DNA of 64,000 nucleotides, from assembly GCA_018004935.1 (NCBI GenBank), contig JAGNBF010000027.1:1-64000 (forward strand), in the 5' to 3' direction. This document shows positions 34,124 to 43,541 of the stretch, one piece after another (position 1 is the stretch's first letter; the number at the start of each line of letters is the position of its first letter). This stretch comes from Chloroflexota bacterium (lineage in GTDB: Bacteria > Chloroflexota > Anaerolineae > Promineifilales > Promineifilaceae). The position numbers and the translations under genes were made by a program. The notes beneath the pieces were generated by a model. It was not told the origin of the DNA. It saw only the letters and a list, made by a program, of their open reading frames with translations, and made no database searches.

Positions 34124-34973
34124 CCAGTCCATTTATTCCTTACGAATTAACACGAAAATCGCCCCTCTCATACGAAAATAGCTACAGATGAAGGCAACAT
34201 GGTAAGCGTTCAGTTACCCCGCCCGGCGGTTTGACCGCCGGGCTAAACCTACGGAGCTTTGCGGGCTAAAAGCCCAGGCCAGCGGCCTTTGTAACCATAG
34301 CCCGGTCGTTTTGTTCATTAAATTTTGGGTCTTCGGGATTTCGTAGGGTACGGGCAACCCTTGTGGTTGCCCCACACTGGGCAGGCACAAGGCCAGTCCG
34401 TACATATGGTGTCAACCCCCTGAATTCCCAAAGAGCCTAAATTTTTAATCGGGTAACGCCTTCATTGACCCCATCCCCCCTGCCGATTCCCGAGGGAAGG
34501 GGGGAATTCCCATGGGGCATTTTTCGGGGCATTCGCCCCGAAAAATGCCCCTTAGAAAAGTTCCCCGCCCCTGGGGGCGGGGTTAGGGGTGGGGGGGATT
34601 CCATTACCTGATTAATTTTTTAAACGACAATACGACCGTGCGGGTCTGGCGAATGAATAGTTATGACTGAACGCTTACGCAACATGGATCGAAACGAACA
34701 CAGATGGGGATGAAAATGGTGGCGTTATTTTCATTCATCTTGGTGTGCGTTCCGTCCATGGAGAATTAAATTAGGACTTACGGGGTTGCTCGAGCCGGTC
34801 TCCTGACCGTGCTCGCTGTGGCTCGGTGGGGACACCGTCCACAGCGCGTAAGTCCTAAAATAACTTGTTCGCTGAGAGTGGCGCGGTCAGGAGACCGGCC
34901 ACAGCAAACGCAAAAGTTATTTGCGGGTGAACCCTAAGCTATTGTTAGCCTGATTTAGCCTATTTTTAGCGGC
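34124..34973. repeat. Repeat-filled intergenic region
   Basis: No gene seen. It contains a CCGCCCGGCGG...CCGCCGGGC module (34218-34315), the 110-bp family inverted (34324-34436) and a composite 190-bp block (34438-34630) almost identical to 58384-58576. Two GGTCTCCTGACCG-family copies also lie here (34780-34860 and 34888-34938). Confidence 0.8.
34514..34551. repeat. Perfect 17-bp hairpin of the covarying family
   Basis: GGGGCATTTTTCGGGGC, loop ATTC, then its exact complement. Relatives with different but still paired arms: 37777-37814, 41803-41842, 53825-53866 and 58459-58496. Confidence 0.9.
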
Positions 34974-35004
34974 AAAACGCCACCTCCCAGAGGTGGCGTT
35001 TTTT
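34974..35004. terminator. Intrinsic terminator (13-bp stem, T-run)
   Basis: AAAACGCCACCTC (34974-34986), loop CCA, GAGGTGGCGTTTT (34990-35002), then further T's. It has A's on the left and T's on the right, so it could work in both directions. No gene ends within 800 bases upstream on the plus strand, so it may close a small unrecognised RNA or simply insulate the kinase-like gene downstream. Confidence 0.75.
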
Positions 35005-35294
35005 GTTTGGGATGGGTCTTGCTTTTACCCGGCAGATGCCGGAGTTGGCACTTTAGGCCTGGTAAAAGATACGCGAAGGGATCGTTAAATTTACGCAAAA
35101 TTTGATTGTCACTGGCTTTTTTGACCGTAAACTGAACGATGAATGACTGTGTGCAAAGTAGTTGGCGATTTTTCGCTTGCCTCAGTCTCTGAGAGGGATG
35201 CAAAGTCCCTCTGGAAAAGTTGAACTTCTTGGTAACTACAACCGGTAGATTTTCTGTGGTCGGGGCAAAGGTGCGCCGGGCCAATGAGTAAACT

Positions 35295-37598
35295 ATGACT
35301 GATTGGACTGATAAGGAATTGGGGGGGTACCGGCTGGAACAACGGCTGGGGCAGGGGGGGGTAACGGCTGTTTACGCGGCCGCATCCCTAAAAACCGAAC
35401 AACCGGTACTGGTCAAGGTACTCCAGCCTGAAGTAAAAGTTAATGAGGCGCGGTTGATAGCCTGGGGAAAGGCCGCCACCATCCGGCAACACCCCCATCT
35501 GGTGCCCATTTTGGCGGTGGGGTGGCAAGAAAAAACCGGCTACTGGGTGCGGCCGCGTCTCAAGGGCGTTTCTTTGGCGACGGTATTGGAACGGTTAGCC
35601 GTAGAACGGCTTCGTTTGGCGTTGCCTGATAGCTTACGCCTGTGCCAACAGGTCGCGGCCGCGTTAGATTACCTGCACCATCAGGGTGAGGTTCATGGCA
35701 GTTTACATCCGGCCAATATCTGGCTGGAACCCCGTCCCCAAGATACAGCCTTTCCCTGGCGTGCCATTGTGCTTGATAGCGCTGTTTGGGCCTTGTTGGC
35801 TGGTCAACACCCGCATTTGTTAGAAGCCTTTCCCGCTCACTGGTCTTATGCCGCGCCCGAACAAACGGAAGGCTTTTCCCCTTCTCCGGCAACGGATTTG
35901 TATAGTTTAACAGCGATTTTGTATCAACTAGTAACCGGGCGACCTCCGTTTGCGGTGCATTCTTTGGCCGAAGCCCGTTTTGTACAACAACAGAGCACTG
36001 CCCCTTCGCCGCACACCTTGCGCCCCGACCTGCCTCTACGGATTGAGGCAATTATTCGCCGGGGGTTGAGTAAACAGCCAGAACGTCGTTTGCAAACGGC
36101 TCATCATCTGCTCACCGCCTTGCAACAGGTTTTGGATGAGCCTACTTTGCCTGGTGGCGAACTTCTGGTGGAATGGTTGGTAGAAGATAAACAGGTTTTG
36201 CCCGTCCAAACCCCAGTTGCGGCGGAATTAGTGATTAGCCGGGTAGGGGAGCCGGAGCGGCTCATCTCGTTAGATAAGCCAGTGTTAACTGTGGGGCGGA
36301 GCCGGAAGAATGACATCTTTTTACCTGAAGATGGGGTGTCGCGGCGTCATGCGCGTGTGGAATGGTTGCGTAGTGGCTGGCATTTGGTGGACCTGGATAG
36401 CACGAATGGGGTGTATTTGGAGCATGAACGGTTGCGGCCGCGTGAACCCCATTTCTGGCCCGCGAATGAAGTGGCCCAGTTGGGTGGTTATGCTCTCCGC
36501 TGGCATCCCATTAACCCTGGAGATCATCATCTCCCCCTACCACCGCTACCACCGCCCCCGCCACAGATCGAAACGGTCTCCGCGGCCGCACGGTTCCGCC
36601 AGGTATTTGCTTTTGCTTTTGGTGATGCCACCGGGCAAGCGGAGGCGGTGGCCGTAGCGCCAGTAGGAGAACAAACGTGGGCGACCATGGTTTCTAACCG
36701 AGTACCTGATGTTATGGAGTTGCCCTTGGCTGTAGCTACAATGACGGAGTCGGTGCCAACGACCTTCGTTGATGTCGTGGCTGAGCCGGTAATAGAGCCA
36801 GAAACCCCTGCGGCCGCGGTGCCTTTCCCCCCACTCATTGAACCCATGACCCCGGTTTCCCCTTTGCCGGTACCCCTGGTGCGTCTGACCCTCATTCCCG
36901 TCGAAATCGAATTGACACCGGGACGAGAATCTTTTATTCAGGTTGTTGTGACGAACCAGGGACAACACCCGGAACGATTTTATATGCGGGTAGAGGGACT
37001 GCCGCCCGAATGGGTGAGTATTCCCGAAAACCAGCTTTACCTGGAAGCCGGTGCTCAGGATATTCTCCAAATCAACATTCTGAATACGCTGGAAAAAAAC
37101 ATTGAGCCGGGACAACGCACCTTTATCGTGCGTGTTTCCCCAGAAACGGCTCCAGACATCATCAGTGTGGTGACAGGTTATGTCAACATCAAAGAGAGTA
37201 TTTCGTTTGCCACGGAGATGATGCCGATGGCGGTGTGGCCGGGGTCATCCTGTACGATTCACATTCGCAACCTGGGTAATGTCGAAACAACCTTCTCGTT
37301 ATTGGCACGAGCGAACGATCTGGCCGATTCTTTATCTTTTACGGGGCAGGGGGAGCGCCTGGTATTGGCCCCAGGCCAGGAAGGTGACTTATCTTTGACG
37401 GTACAAATGAGCACGCGGCCGCTGATGGGCCGACAAAAAGCCATCCCTTTTCGGGTGCAGATTCGGGCCAGTCAGGGGGAAAGCCAGGTAAAAGTGGGGC
37501 AGATAAACATTACCCCCGTCATTCCCTGGTGGTGGTGGCTCGCCGGGGGGACGCTTTGCTTGTTGACGAGTCTGTTGGTTTTGCTTCTTCCGATATGA
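35295..37598 (+). CDS. FHA-containing membrane pseudokinase
   Basis: 767 residues with the overall plan of the 27311 kinase. The kinase-like domain (about 10-285) keeps the glycine loop GQGGVTAVYA and the Lys of VLVKVLQ. However, the HRD motif is HGS (134-136, VHGSLHPANIW) and the DFG position reads LDSAVW, so catalytic Asp residues are missing. An intact FHA domain follows (VLTVGRSRKNDIFLP, VSRRHARVEW, LDSTNGVYLE), then two NEW3/Ig-like segments and a final membrane helix (WWWWLAGGTLCLLTSLLVLL). It probably acts as a binding or scaffolding protein for the FHA/kinase network. It is downstream of the FHA-gpI gene, and a terminator lies between them. Confidence 0.9.
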   Translation: MTDWTDKELGGYRLEQRLGQGGVTAVYAAASLKTEQPVLVKVLQPEVKVNEARLIAWGKAATIRQHPHLVPILAVGWQEKTGYWVRPRLKGVSLATVLERLAVERLRLALPDSLRLCQQVAAALDYLHHQGEVHGSLHPANIWLEPRPQDTAFPWRAIVLDSAVWALLAGQHPHLLEAFPAHWSYAAPEQTEGFSPSPATDLYSLTAILYQLVTGRPPFAVHSLAEARFVQQQSTAPSPHTLRPDLPLRIEAIIRRGLSKQPERRLQTAHHLLTALQQVLDEPTLPGGELLVEWLVEDKQVLPVQTPVAAELVISRVGEPERLISLDKPVLTVGRSRKNDIFLPEDGVSRRHARVEWLRSGWHLVDLDSTNGVYLEHERLRPREPHFWPANEVAQLGGYALRWHPINPGDHHLPLPPLPPPPPQIETVSAAARFRQVFAFAFGDATGQAEAVAVAPVGEQTWATMVSNRVPDVMELPLAVATMTESVPTTFVDVVAEPVIEPETPAAAVPFPPLIEPMTPVSPLPVPLVRLTLIPVEIELTPGRESFIQVVVTNQGQHPERFYMRVEGLPPEWVSIPENQLYLEAGAQDILQINILNTLEKNIEPGQRTFIVRVSPETAPDIISVVTGYVNIKESISFATEMMPMAVWPGSSCTIHIRNLGNVETTFSLLARANDLADSLSFTGQGERLVLAPGQEGDLSLTVQMSTRPLMGRQKAIPFRVQIRASQGESQVKVGQINITPVIPWWWWLAGGTLCLLTSLLVLLLPI

Positions 37599-37868
37599 AG
37601 CCCGCCCGGTCGTTTTATGACCGGGCCAGGGTGACAAAGCCATTGGTCTGGCGTTTCGCCCGGTGGCTATACTTACCACGGTCATAAAATGACATTTTTT
37701 TGACGGCAACAGATTGGATAAGCCCAGGTGGAAGACTCGTCCCCCCTCAATCCCAGAGGGAAAGGGGAAACCCAACGGCGCGGTTTGGTGGGCGTCTGCC
37801 CCTCAAACCGCGCCGGAAATCGTTCCAGGGGTGGGGGTGGCCTCGGATATACCCGGCCTCCGACAGGC
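37599..37868. repeat. Intergenic repeats with covarying hairpin
   Basis: Contains GCCCGGTC...GACCGGGC (37605-37626), which may terminate the upstream gene. It also has a TACCACGGTCATAAAATGAC module (37673-37692) and a hairpin at 37777-37814 with arms GGCGCGGTTTG/CAAACCGCGCC and loop GTCT. The genes on either side converge here. Confidence 0.75.
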
Positions 37869-38585
37869 TCAGGCAACAGGTTTAGGAGTTACCTGAAAAC
37901 AGGACAGTTGCAAAATATGAGCCAGGATAGTGGCGGGATCGCGGCCGCTACTGTCAATGAGAATCGCATCGGCGGCTGGGCGCAGGGGCGAATGTTCCCG
38001 ACTACTGTCAATTTTGTCTCGTCGGATAACATCCGCCAGGATATTCTCATAGGCTATTGTGTCACCGGTGGCTTGTCGTTCTAACCAACGCCGCCGCGCC
38101 CGTTCTTCAGCCGAAGCGGAAATGTATAGTTTGAGGGGGGCGTGGGGTAAAACGACGGTACCAATATCACGGCCAACCATGACGACGCGGCCGCGATCTC
38201 CATAGGCCCGTTGTAGTTCCACCATTTGCCGCCTTACCCCTGGATACGCCGATACCTGAGAAACATGCCGGTCTACCGCCTGGGTCCGTAAATCGAGTGT
38301 AACATTACGCCCATTAATGTAGACGGTGTAATGGTAGCCTTCTTCATCCTCTTCTGTAGCATTCTCGATTCGAATATGGATCTTCTCCGTCAGGGCGACA
38401 ATCTTTGTTTCGTTGGCGATATCTATACCTTGTTCTAGTGCGGCAAATGTGGTGGCGCGGTACATGGAACCGGTATCTAAAAAGAGATAGCCTAAATGGT
38501 CGGCCAACATTTTGCCGATGGTCGTCTTGCCCGAAGCCGCCGGGCCATCTATGGCAATTGCCGTAGGAAAGGTGTGATGCGTCAA
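37869..38585 (-). CDS. cmk: Cytidylate kinase
   Basis: Cmk phosphorylates CMP/dCMP with ATP in pyrimidine nucleotide salvage. 238 residues: P-loop IAIDGPAASGKTTIGKM, substrate region LDTGSMYRATTFAAL, LDLRTQAVDRHVSQVSAYPG, VMVGRDIGTVVLPHAPLKLY and the lid-region ERARRRWLE. Length is normal. It is last in a minus-strand run scpB-rluB-cmk, an order common in Chloroflexota and Firmicutes. The last about 10 residues (CFQVTPKPVA) extend into repeat-derived DNA next to 37868. Confidence 0.96.
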   Translation of the reverse strand: MTHHTFPTAIAIDGPAASGKTTIGKMLADHLGYLFLDTGSMYRATTFAALEQGIDIANETKIVALTEKIHIRIENATEEDEEGYHYTVYINGRNVTLDLRTQAVDRHVSQVSAYPGVRRQMVELQRAYGDRGRVVMVGRDIGTVVLPHAPLKLYISASAEERARRRWLERQATGDTIAYENILADVIRRDKIDSSREHSPLRPAADAILIDSSGRDPATILAHILQLSCFQVTPKPVA

Positions 38586-38680
38586 GAAAAACTCCTTTTC
38601 ATTCTTGTGAATAGCTCTGCCGCCAGGCTGGTTTTGTCCTCGTCCAGATGAACATGAGTACGTGCCCTCTGGTTAAGAAG

Positions 38681-39397
38681 CTATCGGGTCGTTTGTTCAA
38701 GGGCCTGAACTTCGTGTGGGGTGAGGTAACGCCATTGACCGGGATTTACGCCGGAGAGCACCAATGGCCCAATGCGCACGCGGATAAGTTGGCGAACTTC
38801 GTGCCCCAACGCGGCCGCGACGCGGCGAATTTGCCGTTTTTTCCCTTCTTTTAAGATAACCGTCAGCCACGTGGCTTCCAAGTGGCTCTTTTCCACCTGT
38901 ACCACCGCCGGTGCGGTCATCTGATCATCCAATAAAACACCCTGCCGCCATTGGCTTAATGTCGCGGCCGCGGGCTGACCATTGACAAGCACCTTATATT
39001 CTTTCTCATGTTCATAGCGGGGGTGGGTCAGCCGGTTAGCCAGGGTTCCATCATTGGTGAGCAGGATCAGCCCTTCACTTTGTTTGTCGAGGCGGCCCAC
39101 GGGGTACAGGTGGCCCGGCACATCCACCAAATCTCGTACCGTCTGGCGGCCCTCATCTAACTCATCTTCAGTTGAAGAGAGAACCCCCTTGGGTTTGTAA
39201 AGCATGATGTACAACCGTTTTTCGGGCTGGATGGTGCGGCCGCGTACTGTAATTTTATCGTTGCTGAGGTCGGCTTTTGTGCCCAGGGTGGCAACCTGGC
39301 CGTTTACCTGCACCACCCCAGCACGAATCAATTCTTCACAGGTACGGCGCGAACCAAAACCGGCCTGGGATAAGAGTTTCTGTAATCTTTCGGGCAT
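38681..39397 (-). CDS. rluB: Ribosomal large-subunit pseudouridine synthase (RluB/RsuA family)
   Basis: Converts a uridine of 23S (RluB-type) or 16S (RsuA-type) rRNA to pseudouridine. 238 residues: S4 RNA-binding domain at the start (RLQKLLSQAGFGSRRTCEEL, VQVNGQVATLG), then the catalytic motif VGRLDKQSEGLILLTNDG with the essential Asp, and KEYKVLVNGQ. The RIRIGPLVL-like end (RVRIGPLVLSGVNPG) follows KRQIRRVAAALGHEV. It stands 95 bases from cmk and overlaps little with scpB upstream; the three are probably one operon. The exact target uridine cannot be told from sequence. Confidence 0.92.
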   Translation of the reverse strand: MPERLQKLLSQAGFGSRRTCEELIRAGVVQVNGQVATLGTKADLSNDKITVRGRTIQPEKRLYIMLYKPKGVLSSTEDELDEGRQTVRDLVDVPGHLYPVGRLDKQSEGLILLTNDGTLANRLTHPRYEHEKEYKVLVNGQPAAATLSQWRQGVLLDDQMTAPAVVQVEKSHLEATWLTVILKEGKKRQIRRVAAALGHEVRQLIRVRIGPLVLSGVNPGQWRYLTPHEVQALEQTTR

Positions 39398-39408
39398 AGT
39401 TATGTGGG

Positions 39409-39975
39409 TTATCCTGGGGCTTGTGCCTCTTCATCCTTCAACGGGGGCAACTCTGACAGGCTGGCGAGGCCAAAATGTTGGAGGAATTCTGGTGTGCTAC
39501 CATACAGAATGGGGCGTCCGGGGGTTTCCTGCCGTCCTACTTCTTCTATCAACCCTTTGCTTAGTAGGGAACGGAGCGCTCCGTCTGAATTCACGCCACG
39601 AATGTCATCAATTTGCGGCCGCGTTACGGGTTGTAGATAGGCGACAACGGCCAGCGTTTCCAGAGCCGCCCGGCTGAGACGGGTGGTTACTTCCAGCCCC
39701 AGAAACCGTTCCACGGTGGCACTGGCTTCCGGGGCTGTGGTTAATTGCACGGCATCTCCTACCCATTGCACCCGCAGACCCCGCTTCTGATAAATATGCT
39801 CTAATTCGTGGATGAGACTCCGTGCGGCCGCGACAGTTACCTCTAGCGCAGTGGCCAGACGGGCTACGGCTACCGGCCCACTGGAGACAAAAAGAATCGC
39901 CTCCAGCAAGGCGAGGGGAGCAAGTTCAGGAGGGGTTGCGGCCGCGGGTTCATTCATTTCCAAAACATCCATCAA
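39409..39975 (-). CDS. scpB: Segregation and condensation protein B
   Basis: ScpB binds the kleisin ScpA in the SMC condensin complex. 188 residues of two winged-helix domains: LLEAILFVSSGPVAVARLAT, RGLRVQWVGDAVQLTTAPE, LSRAALETLAVVAYLQPVTR and then PQIDDIRGVNSDGALRSLLS with KGLIEEVGRQETPGRPILYG. Length is typical. The first Met is followed by another at 39972 and by MNEP slightly later, so the start may be a few codons in. It is first in the scpB-rluB-cmk run; scpA is not in the window. Confidence 0.95.
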   Translation of the reverse strand: MMDVLEMNEPAAATPPELAPLALLEAILFVSSGPVAVARLATALEVTVAAARSLIHELEHIYQKRGLRVQWVGDAVQLTTAPEASATVERFLGLEVTTRLSRAALETLAVVAYLQPVTRPQIDDIRGVNSDGALRSLLSKGLIEEVGRQETPGRPILYGSTPEFLQHFGLASLSELPPLKDEEAQAPG

Positions 39976-40066
39976 GGGTATAATCGCGCCTCATTGAGGC
40001 AAAACCAGCGGATTATACCCTGTCTGAAGGGAATCCGAAAAAGAAAATGATGTAACGACTAACCCT

Positions 40067-40123
40067 CTCGAAGGCTGAGCTTGTCGAAGCCCGTTTGCCT
40101 TCGACAAGCTCAGGCAACAGACT
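40067..40123. repeat. Palindromic CTTGTCGAAG-family repeat
   Basis: GGCTGAGCTTGTCGAAGCCC and CTTCGACAAGCTCAGGC form inverted arms between divergent scpB and the M20 dipeptidase gene. Confidence 0.85.
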
Positions 40124-40152
40124 TAGTAATTACAAATGGAGTAAAGTAACGT

Positions 40153-41535
40153 ATGAACCCCCTATTAGAAAAAGCTCTGGTGTATGCTCAGGCTAACCGT
40201 GAGGCCAGCCTGAACGAATTATTTGACCTGTTACGGATTCCCAGTGTAAGTACCCAACCGGAACGACAGGCAGATGTGAACGCGGCCGCGCATTTTGTGG
40301 CCGATTCCTTGCGTAAAGCAGGCCTGGAAAATGTGCAGGTCATTCCTACCCCCCTGCACCCCCTCGTTTATGGTGACTGGCTCCACGCCGGGCCAGATAA
40401 ACCCACCCTGCTCATTTACGGCCATTATGATGTGCAACCTGCCGAACCCGTGGCCGCCTGGGATTCGCCTCCTTTCACCCCTACCATCCGGGAAAATTAC
40501 CTGTATGCACGCGGCTCATCAGATGACAAAGGACAAACCCACCTCAATATAAAAGCCGTGGAAGCCTATTTGCAGGGCGCTGGTGCTCTGCCGCTGAATG
40601 TCAAATTTATTATCGAAGGGGAAGAGGAAATTGGTGGCCCCAGCCTGGAGAAATTTATCCCGGCCAACAAAGCCTTATTGCAAGCCGATGTCGCACTGGT
40701 CGCTGATACAGCCATGATAAGTCCTACCCAGCCGTCTATCGTCTATGGCTTGCGCGGACTGTGCGCCTTTTATCTGGATGTGACTGGCCCTGATCATGAT
40801 TTACATTCTGGATCATATGGGGGGGCGGTCAATAATCCCATTAATGTGCTGTGTCACCTCATCAGCCGGTTGAAAGATGAACAGGGGCAGGTGTTGGTTC
40901 CTGGTTTCTATGACCGGGTGCGGCCGCTTGTTGCCGCAGAGCGGGCGTTGTTAGCCCAATACCCCCGTGATGCCGCTGTGGTCGAGACTGAGACCCATGC
41001 CCCCCAGGCCTGGGGCGAAGCGGAATTTACCGTTAATGAGCGCATCGGTGCACGGCCTACCCTGGATGTGAGTGGCATCATTGGTGGTTATACAGGAAAT
41101 GGTCTAAAAAATATTATTCCCCAGGCTGTTCATGCCAAACTTTCTTTCCGGCTGGTGCCAGACCAGGACCCGGTGGAGATAGGGCAGTTGTTGCACAGTT
41201 ATGTGAGCCAGATCGCCCCGCCCAGCGTGCGGGTAGAGGTGACAGTGCAAGGGGGTGCACCGGCCAGCGTCACCGATTTCACGATTCCGGCGATGCAAGC
41301 GGCGCGGCAGGCTTTAGCGCAAGTTTTTGGTCAGGAGCCAATTCTCATCCGCGAAGGGGGATCCATTCCGGTGGTGGGGTTATTCCAACAGCACCTCGGG
41401 GCGGAAACGATTATGATGGGATATGGTTTACCCGATGATCGCATCCATTCACCCAATGAGCGTTTTTATTTGCCCCATTATGGTAAAGGGATGGAGGCTA
41501 CGATTCGTTTCCTGGCCGCGTATGGCCTGAGTTAA
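40153..41535 (+). CDS. M20-family dipeptidase
   Basis: 460 residues of the peptidase M20/M25/M40 type, hydrolysing dipeptides with two zinc ions. Metal and catalytic motifs: LLIYGHYDVQPAEP, YARGSSDDKGQTHLN, IIEGEEEIGGPSLE, and the C-terminal PDDRIHSPNERFYLPHYGKG. The dimerisation domain contains DLHSGSYGGAVNNPINVLC. There is no signal peptide, so it is cytosolic. Length matches the family. GGAG lies about 10 bases before the ATG. It is a stand-alone gene between repeats. Confidence 0.93.
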   Translation: MNPLLEKALVYAQANREASLNELFDLLRIPSVSTQPERQADVNAAAHFVADSLRKAGLENVQVIPTPLHPLVYGDWLHAGPDKPTLLIYGHYDVQPAEPVAAWDSPPFTPTIRENYLYARGSSDDKGQTHLNIKAVEAYLQGAGALPLNVKFIIEGEEEIGGPSLEKFIPANKALLQADVALVADTAMISPTQPSIVYGLRGLCAFYLDVTGPDHDLHSGSYGGAVNNPINVLCHLISRLKDEQGQVLVPGFYDRVRPLVAAERALLAQYPRDAAVVETETHAPQAWGEAEFTVNERIGARPTLDVSGIIGGYTGNGLKNIIPQAVHAKLSFRLVPDQDPVEIGQLLHSYVSQIAPPSVRVEVTVQGGAPASVTDFTIPAMQAARQALAQVFGQEPILIREGGSIPVVGLFQQHLGAETIMMGYGLPDDRIHSPNERFYLPHYGKGMEATIRFLAAYGLS

Positions 41536-41997
41536 GGTAAGCCTGATGCTTTTTATACGAGTATATCCACGTTTTGTGGGAGACTTGACAGATTTTAGAA
41601 ACCTGTCAGGTCTGTGCCCCACGATTTATGGATATACTCTTTTTATCCTGCCCAAGGTGACATCTCAATAAAGCGTGGTGGAGTTGGTTGAACCTGTCGC
41701 AACCAAGGCTTTCGACAAGCTCAGGCCTCGTTTTCCTAGGGCGATTGCATACTTGGATTTCCCCCACCCCTAACCCGCCCCCGGGGGTGGGGAACTTTTT
41801 AAGAGCCGTTTTTTGCGGGCATTCGCCCGCGAAAAACGGCTCAAATTGTTTTTTCCCTTCTTGCCGGGAATCGTTAGGGCGGTGGGTTCATTCAAAGGGC
41901 GTAATCTGGCATTTTTTCGCCTTGCCTTCGACAAGCTCAGGCAACGGGCTTAGTAAGTAGTTACATTTAATCAACAATTGCCCCATTTTGCCTGCTT
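41536..41997. repeat. Repeat-filled intergenic region
   Basis: No gene seen. A hairpin with arms TATCCA/TGGATA and ACCTGTCAGG lies near 41565-41635. CTTGTCGAAG modules are at 41692-41731 and 41921-41952, a CACCCCTAACCCGCCCCC module at 41762-41799 and the covarying hairpin at 41803-41842. Confidence 0.75.
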
Positions 41998-42909
41998 TTA
42001 TCGCCCACTCTTTACTTCCCCATCCCCCACGACATACGCGTAAGGCATGGCGTCGGTGTTGAAGTGCCAGCCTACCTGCCCCCGACTGTCAATGGCAATG
42101 AGGCCACCCTCGCCATGAACACGCTCTTCTAATACGCGAATGGCGGCTTCACAGGCGGCTCTGGCGGAGAGGCCATTGGCGACGAAATCACAAACTCGTT
42201 TGCTGATGAGTATTTTCATCAGCTTTTCGCCATAGCCAGTGGCCGAAACGCCTGCTGACCAGTTGTCGGCATAAGCCCCGGACCCTACGAGAGGGCTGTC
42301 GCCTACGCGGCCGGGTAATTTTTTGCGTGTGCCGCCGGTAGAGGTCGCGGCCGCGATGTTACCCCATTGATCGATGGCTACAGCCCCGACTGTGTCCCCC
42401 ATCGCCCCTGGCTGAGTGAAGATAATCTCAGTTTCGTATAAGGGGTCGTCTTTTAGGGCACGGTAGCGGGCCAGTTCTTCTCCCACGAGTAAATCTTCCA
42501 GGGTACAACGGGGAAACCCAATGTGATCGGCAAAGGCGGAAGCACCCTCGGCGACGAGGAAGGTGTGTTCGGTGACGGTCATTACCTGGCGGGCCAGGCT
42601 GACGGGGTGTCTGACAAGCTGAATGGCGGCGATAGCACCCATATTGAGGGTAGCTCCATCCATGATTAGGGCATCCATTTCGATGTTGCCCTGGCTGTTG
42701 AGGTAACTCCCGCGCCCCGCATCTAGAGCGGGACAATCTTCTAACAGGCACACGGCGGCTTCGATGGCGTCCAGGGATGTACCCCCTTGTTGTAAGATGG
42801 CGTGACCGAGCGCGGCCGCGGAGTGGCATGCCTCGATTCCCATCTGTAACCGGTCACTGTGCAAATCCCAGGTTCCTGCCCCCCCATGAACAATAATGGC
42901 TGGTGTCAT
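41998..42909 (-). CDS. Isoaspartyl peptidase/L-asparaginase, Ntn hydrolase
   Basis: 303 residues of the type-III asparaginase family, which self-cleaves to free a catalytic Thr and removes isoaspartyl residues or asparagine amide. Seen: IIVHGGAGTWD at the start, DALIMDGATLNMGAIAAIQ, DTVGAVAIDQWGNIAAATST followed by GGTRKKLPGRVGDSPLVGSG. The Thr of the 'DTVGAV' block is the expected nucleophile, and the arginine/glycine motif after it is the substrate pocket. GLIAIDSRGQVGWHFNT completes the C-terminal subunit. Length is slightly short of the usual 310-330 but all core motifs are present. Confidence 0.92.
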   Translation of the reverse strand: MTPAIIVHGGAGTWDLHSDRLQMGIEACHSAAALGHAILQQGGTSLDAIEAAVCLLEDCPALDAGRGSYLNSQGNIEMDALIMDGATLNMGAIAAIQLVRHPVSLARQVMTVTEHTFLVAEGASAFADHIGFPRCTLEDLLVGEELARYRALKDDPLYETEIIFTQPGAMGDTVGAVAIDQWGNIAAATSTGGTRKKLPGRVGDSPLVGSGAYADNWSAGVSATGYGEKLMKILISKRVCDFVANGLSARAACEAAIRVLEERVHGEGGLIAIDSRGQVGWHFNTDAMPYAYVVGDGEVKSGR

Positions 42910-43011
42910 AAATGTATTCCTTTTGCTCTATTGACTGTTTTTGAGGTTCGACTTTTCAGAGTGTGAGTGAGAAGAAGACCAAAGGGGTCTTACTTGCCGC
43001 TTTCAAACCTT

Positions 43012-43065
43012 GCTGTGGCTGATCTCCTGACCGAGCCGCCCAACGTAATTTTGAGCGAACCCTAA
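43012..43065. repeat. GGTCTCCTGACCG-family repeat
   Basis: GCTGTGGCTGATCTCCTGAC...TTTTGAGCGAACCCTAAC, in the gap between two minus-strand genes. Its tail runs to the 3' end of the methylglyoxal synthase gene. Confidence 0.7.
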
Positions 43066-43541
43066 CTGTGTTTCTGCGCTATACGCTGGCGATAGTTACT
43101 GTAGTCAGGGATTACCCGGTTATAAGTGGAGGCCATTAGGGGTGAAGAGATGAGGAAATCAGCTGTGGCCCGGTTGGTGGCGATGGGGATATTCCACACG
43201 GCCGCCAGCCGGAGCAAGGCGCGTACATCCGGATCATGTGGTTGTGCTTCTAGTGGATCCCAAAAAAAGATAAGGCAATCTATCTCCCCCTCGGCAATTT
43301 TGGCTCCGATTTGTTGATCCCCCCCTAACGGCCCACTCAGGAGCTTATGGATGGACAACCCTAATTCCCGTTCCAAAAGGGAGCCAGTCGTGCCGGTAGC
43401 ATAGAGTGTATGTTGTTTCAAACTGTCCTGATTATAGTGGCTCCATTGCAACATTTCATCTTTCATGTTGTCATGAGCCACCAAGGCGATCTTTTTTTGT
43501 TTGCTTAGGGGGATTATTTTTTCGGGCATAGGCTTCCTCAA
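43062..43541 (-). CDS. mgsA: Methylglyoxal synthase
   Basis: Converts dihydroxyacetone phosphate to methylglyoxal plus phosphate, a bypass of lower glycolysis. 159 residues: [51 protein letters not shown] (catalytic Asp in GGDQQ), [20 protein letters not shown] and then [19 protein letters not shown]. All hallmark motifs are intact, with a 10-residue basic extension at each end. The 3' end touches an interspersed repeat. Confidence 0.96.
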   Translation of the reverse strand: MRKPMPEKIIPLSKQKKIALVAHDNMKDEMLQWSHYNQDSLKQHTLYATGTTGSLLERELGLSIHKLLSGPLGGDQQIGAKIAEGEIDCLIFFWDPLEAQPHDPDVRALLRLAAVWNIPIATNRATADFLISSPLMASTYNRVIPDYSNYRQRIAQKHS

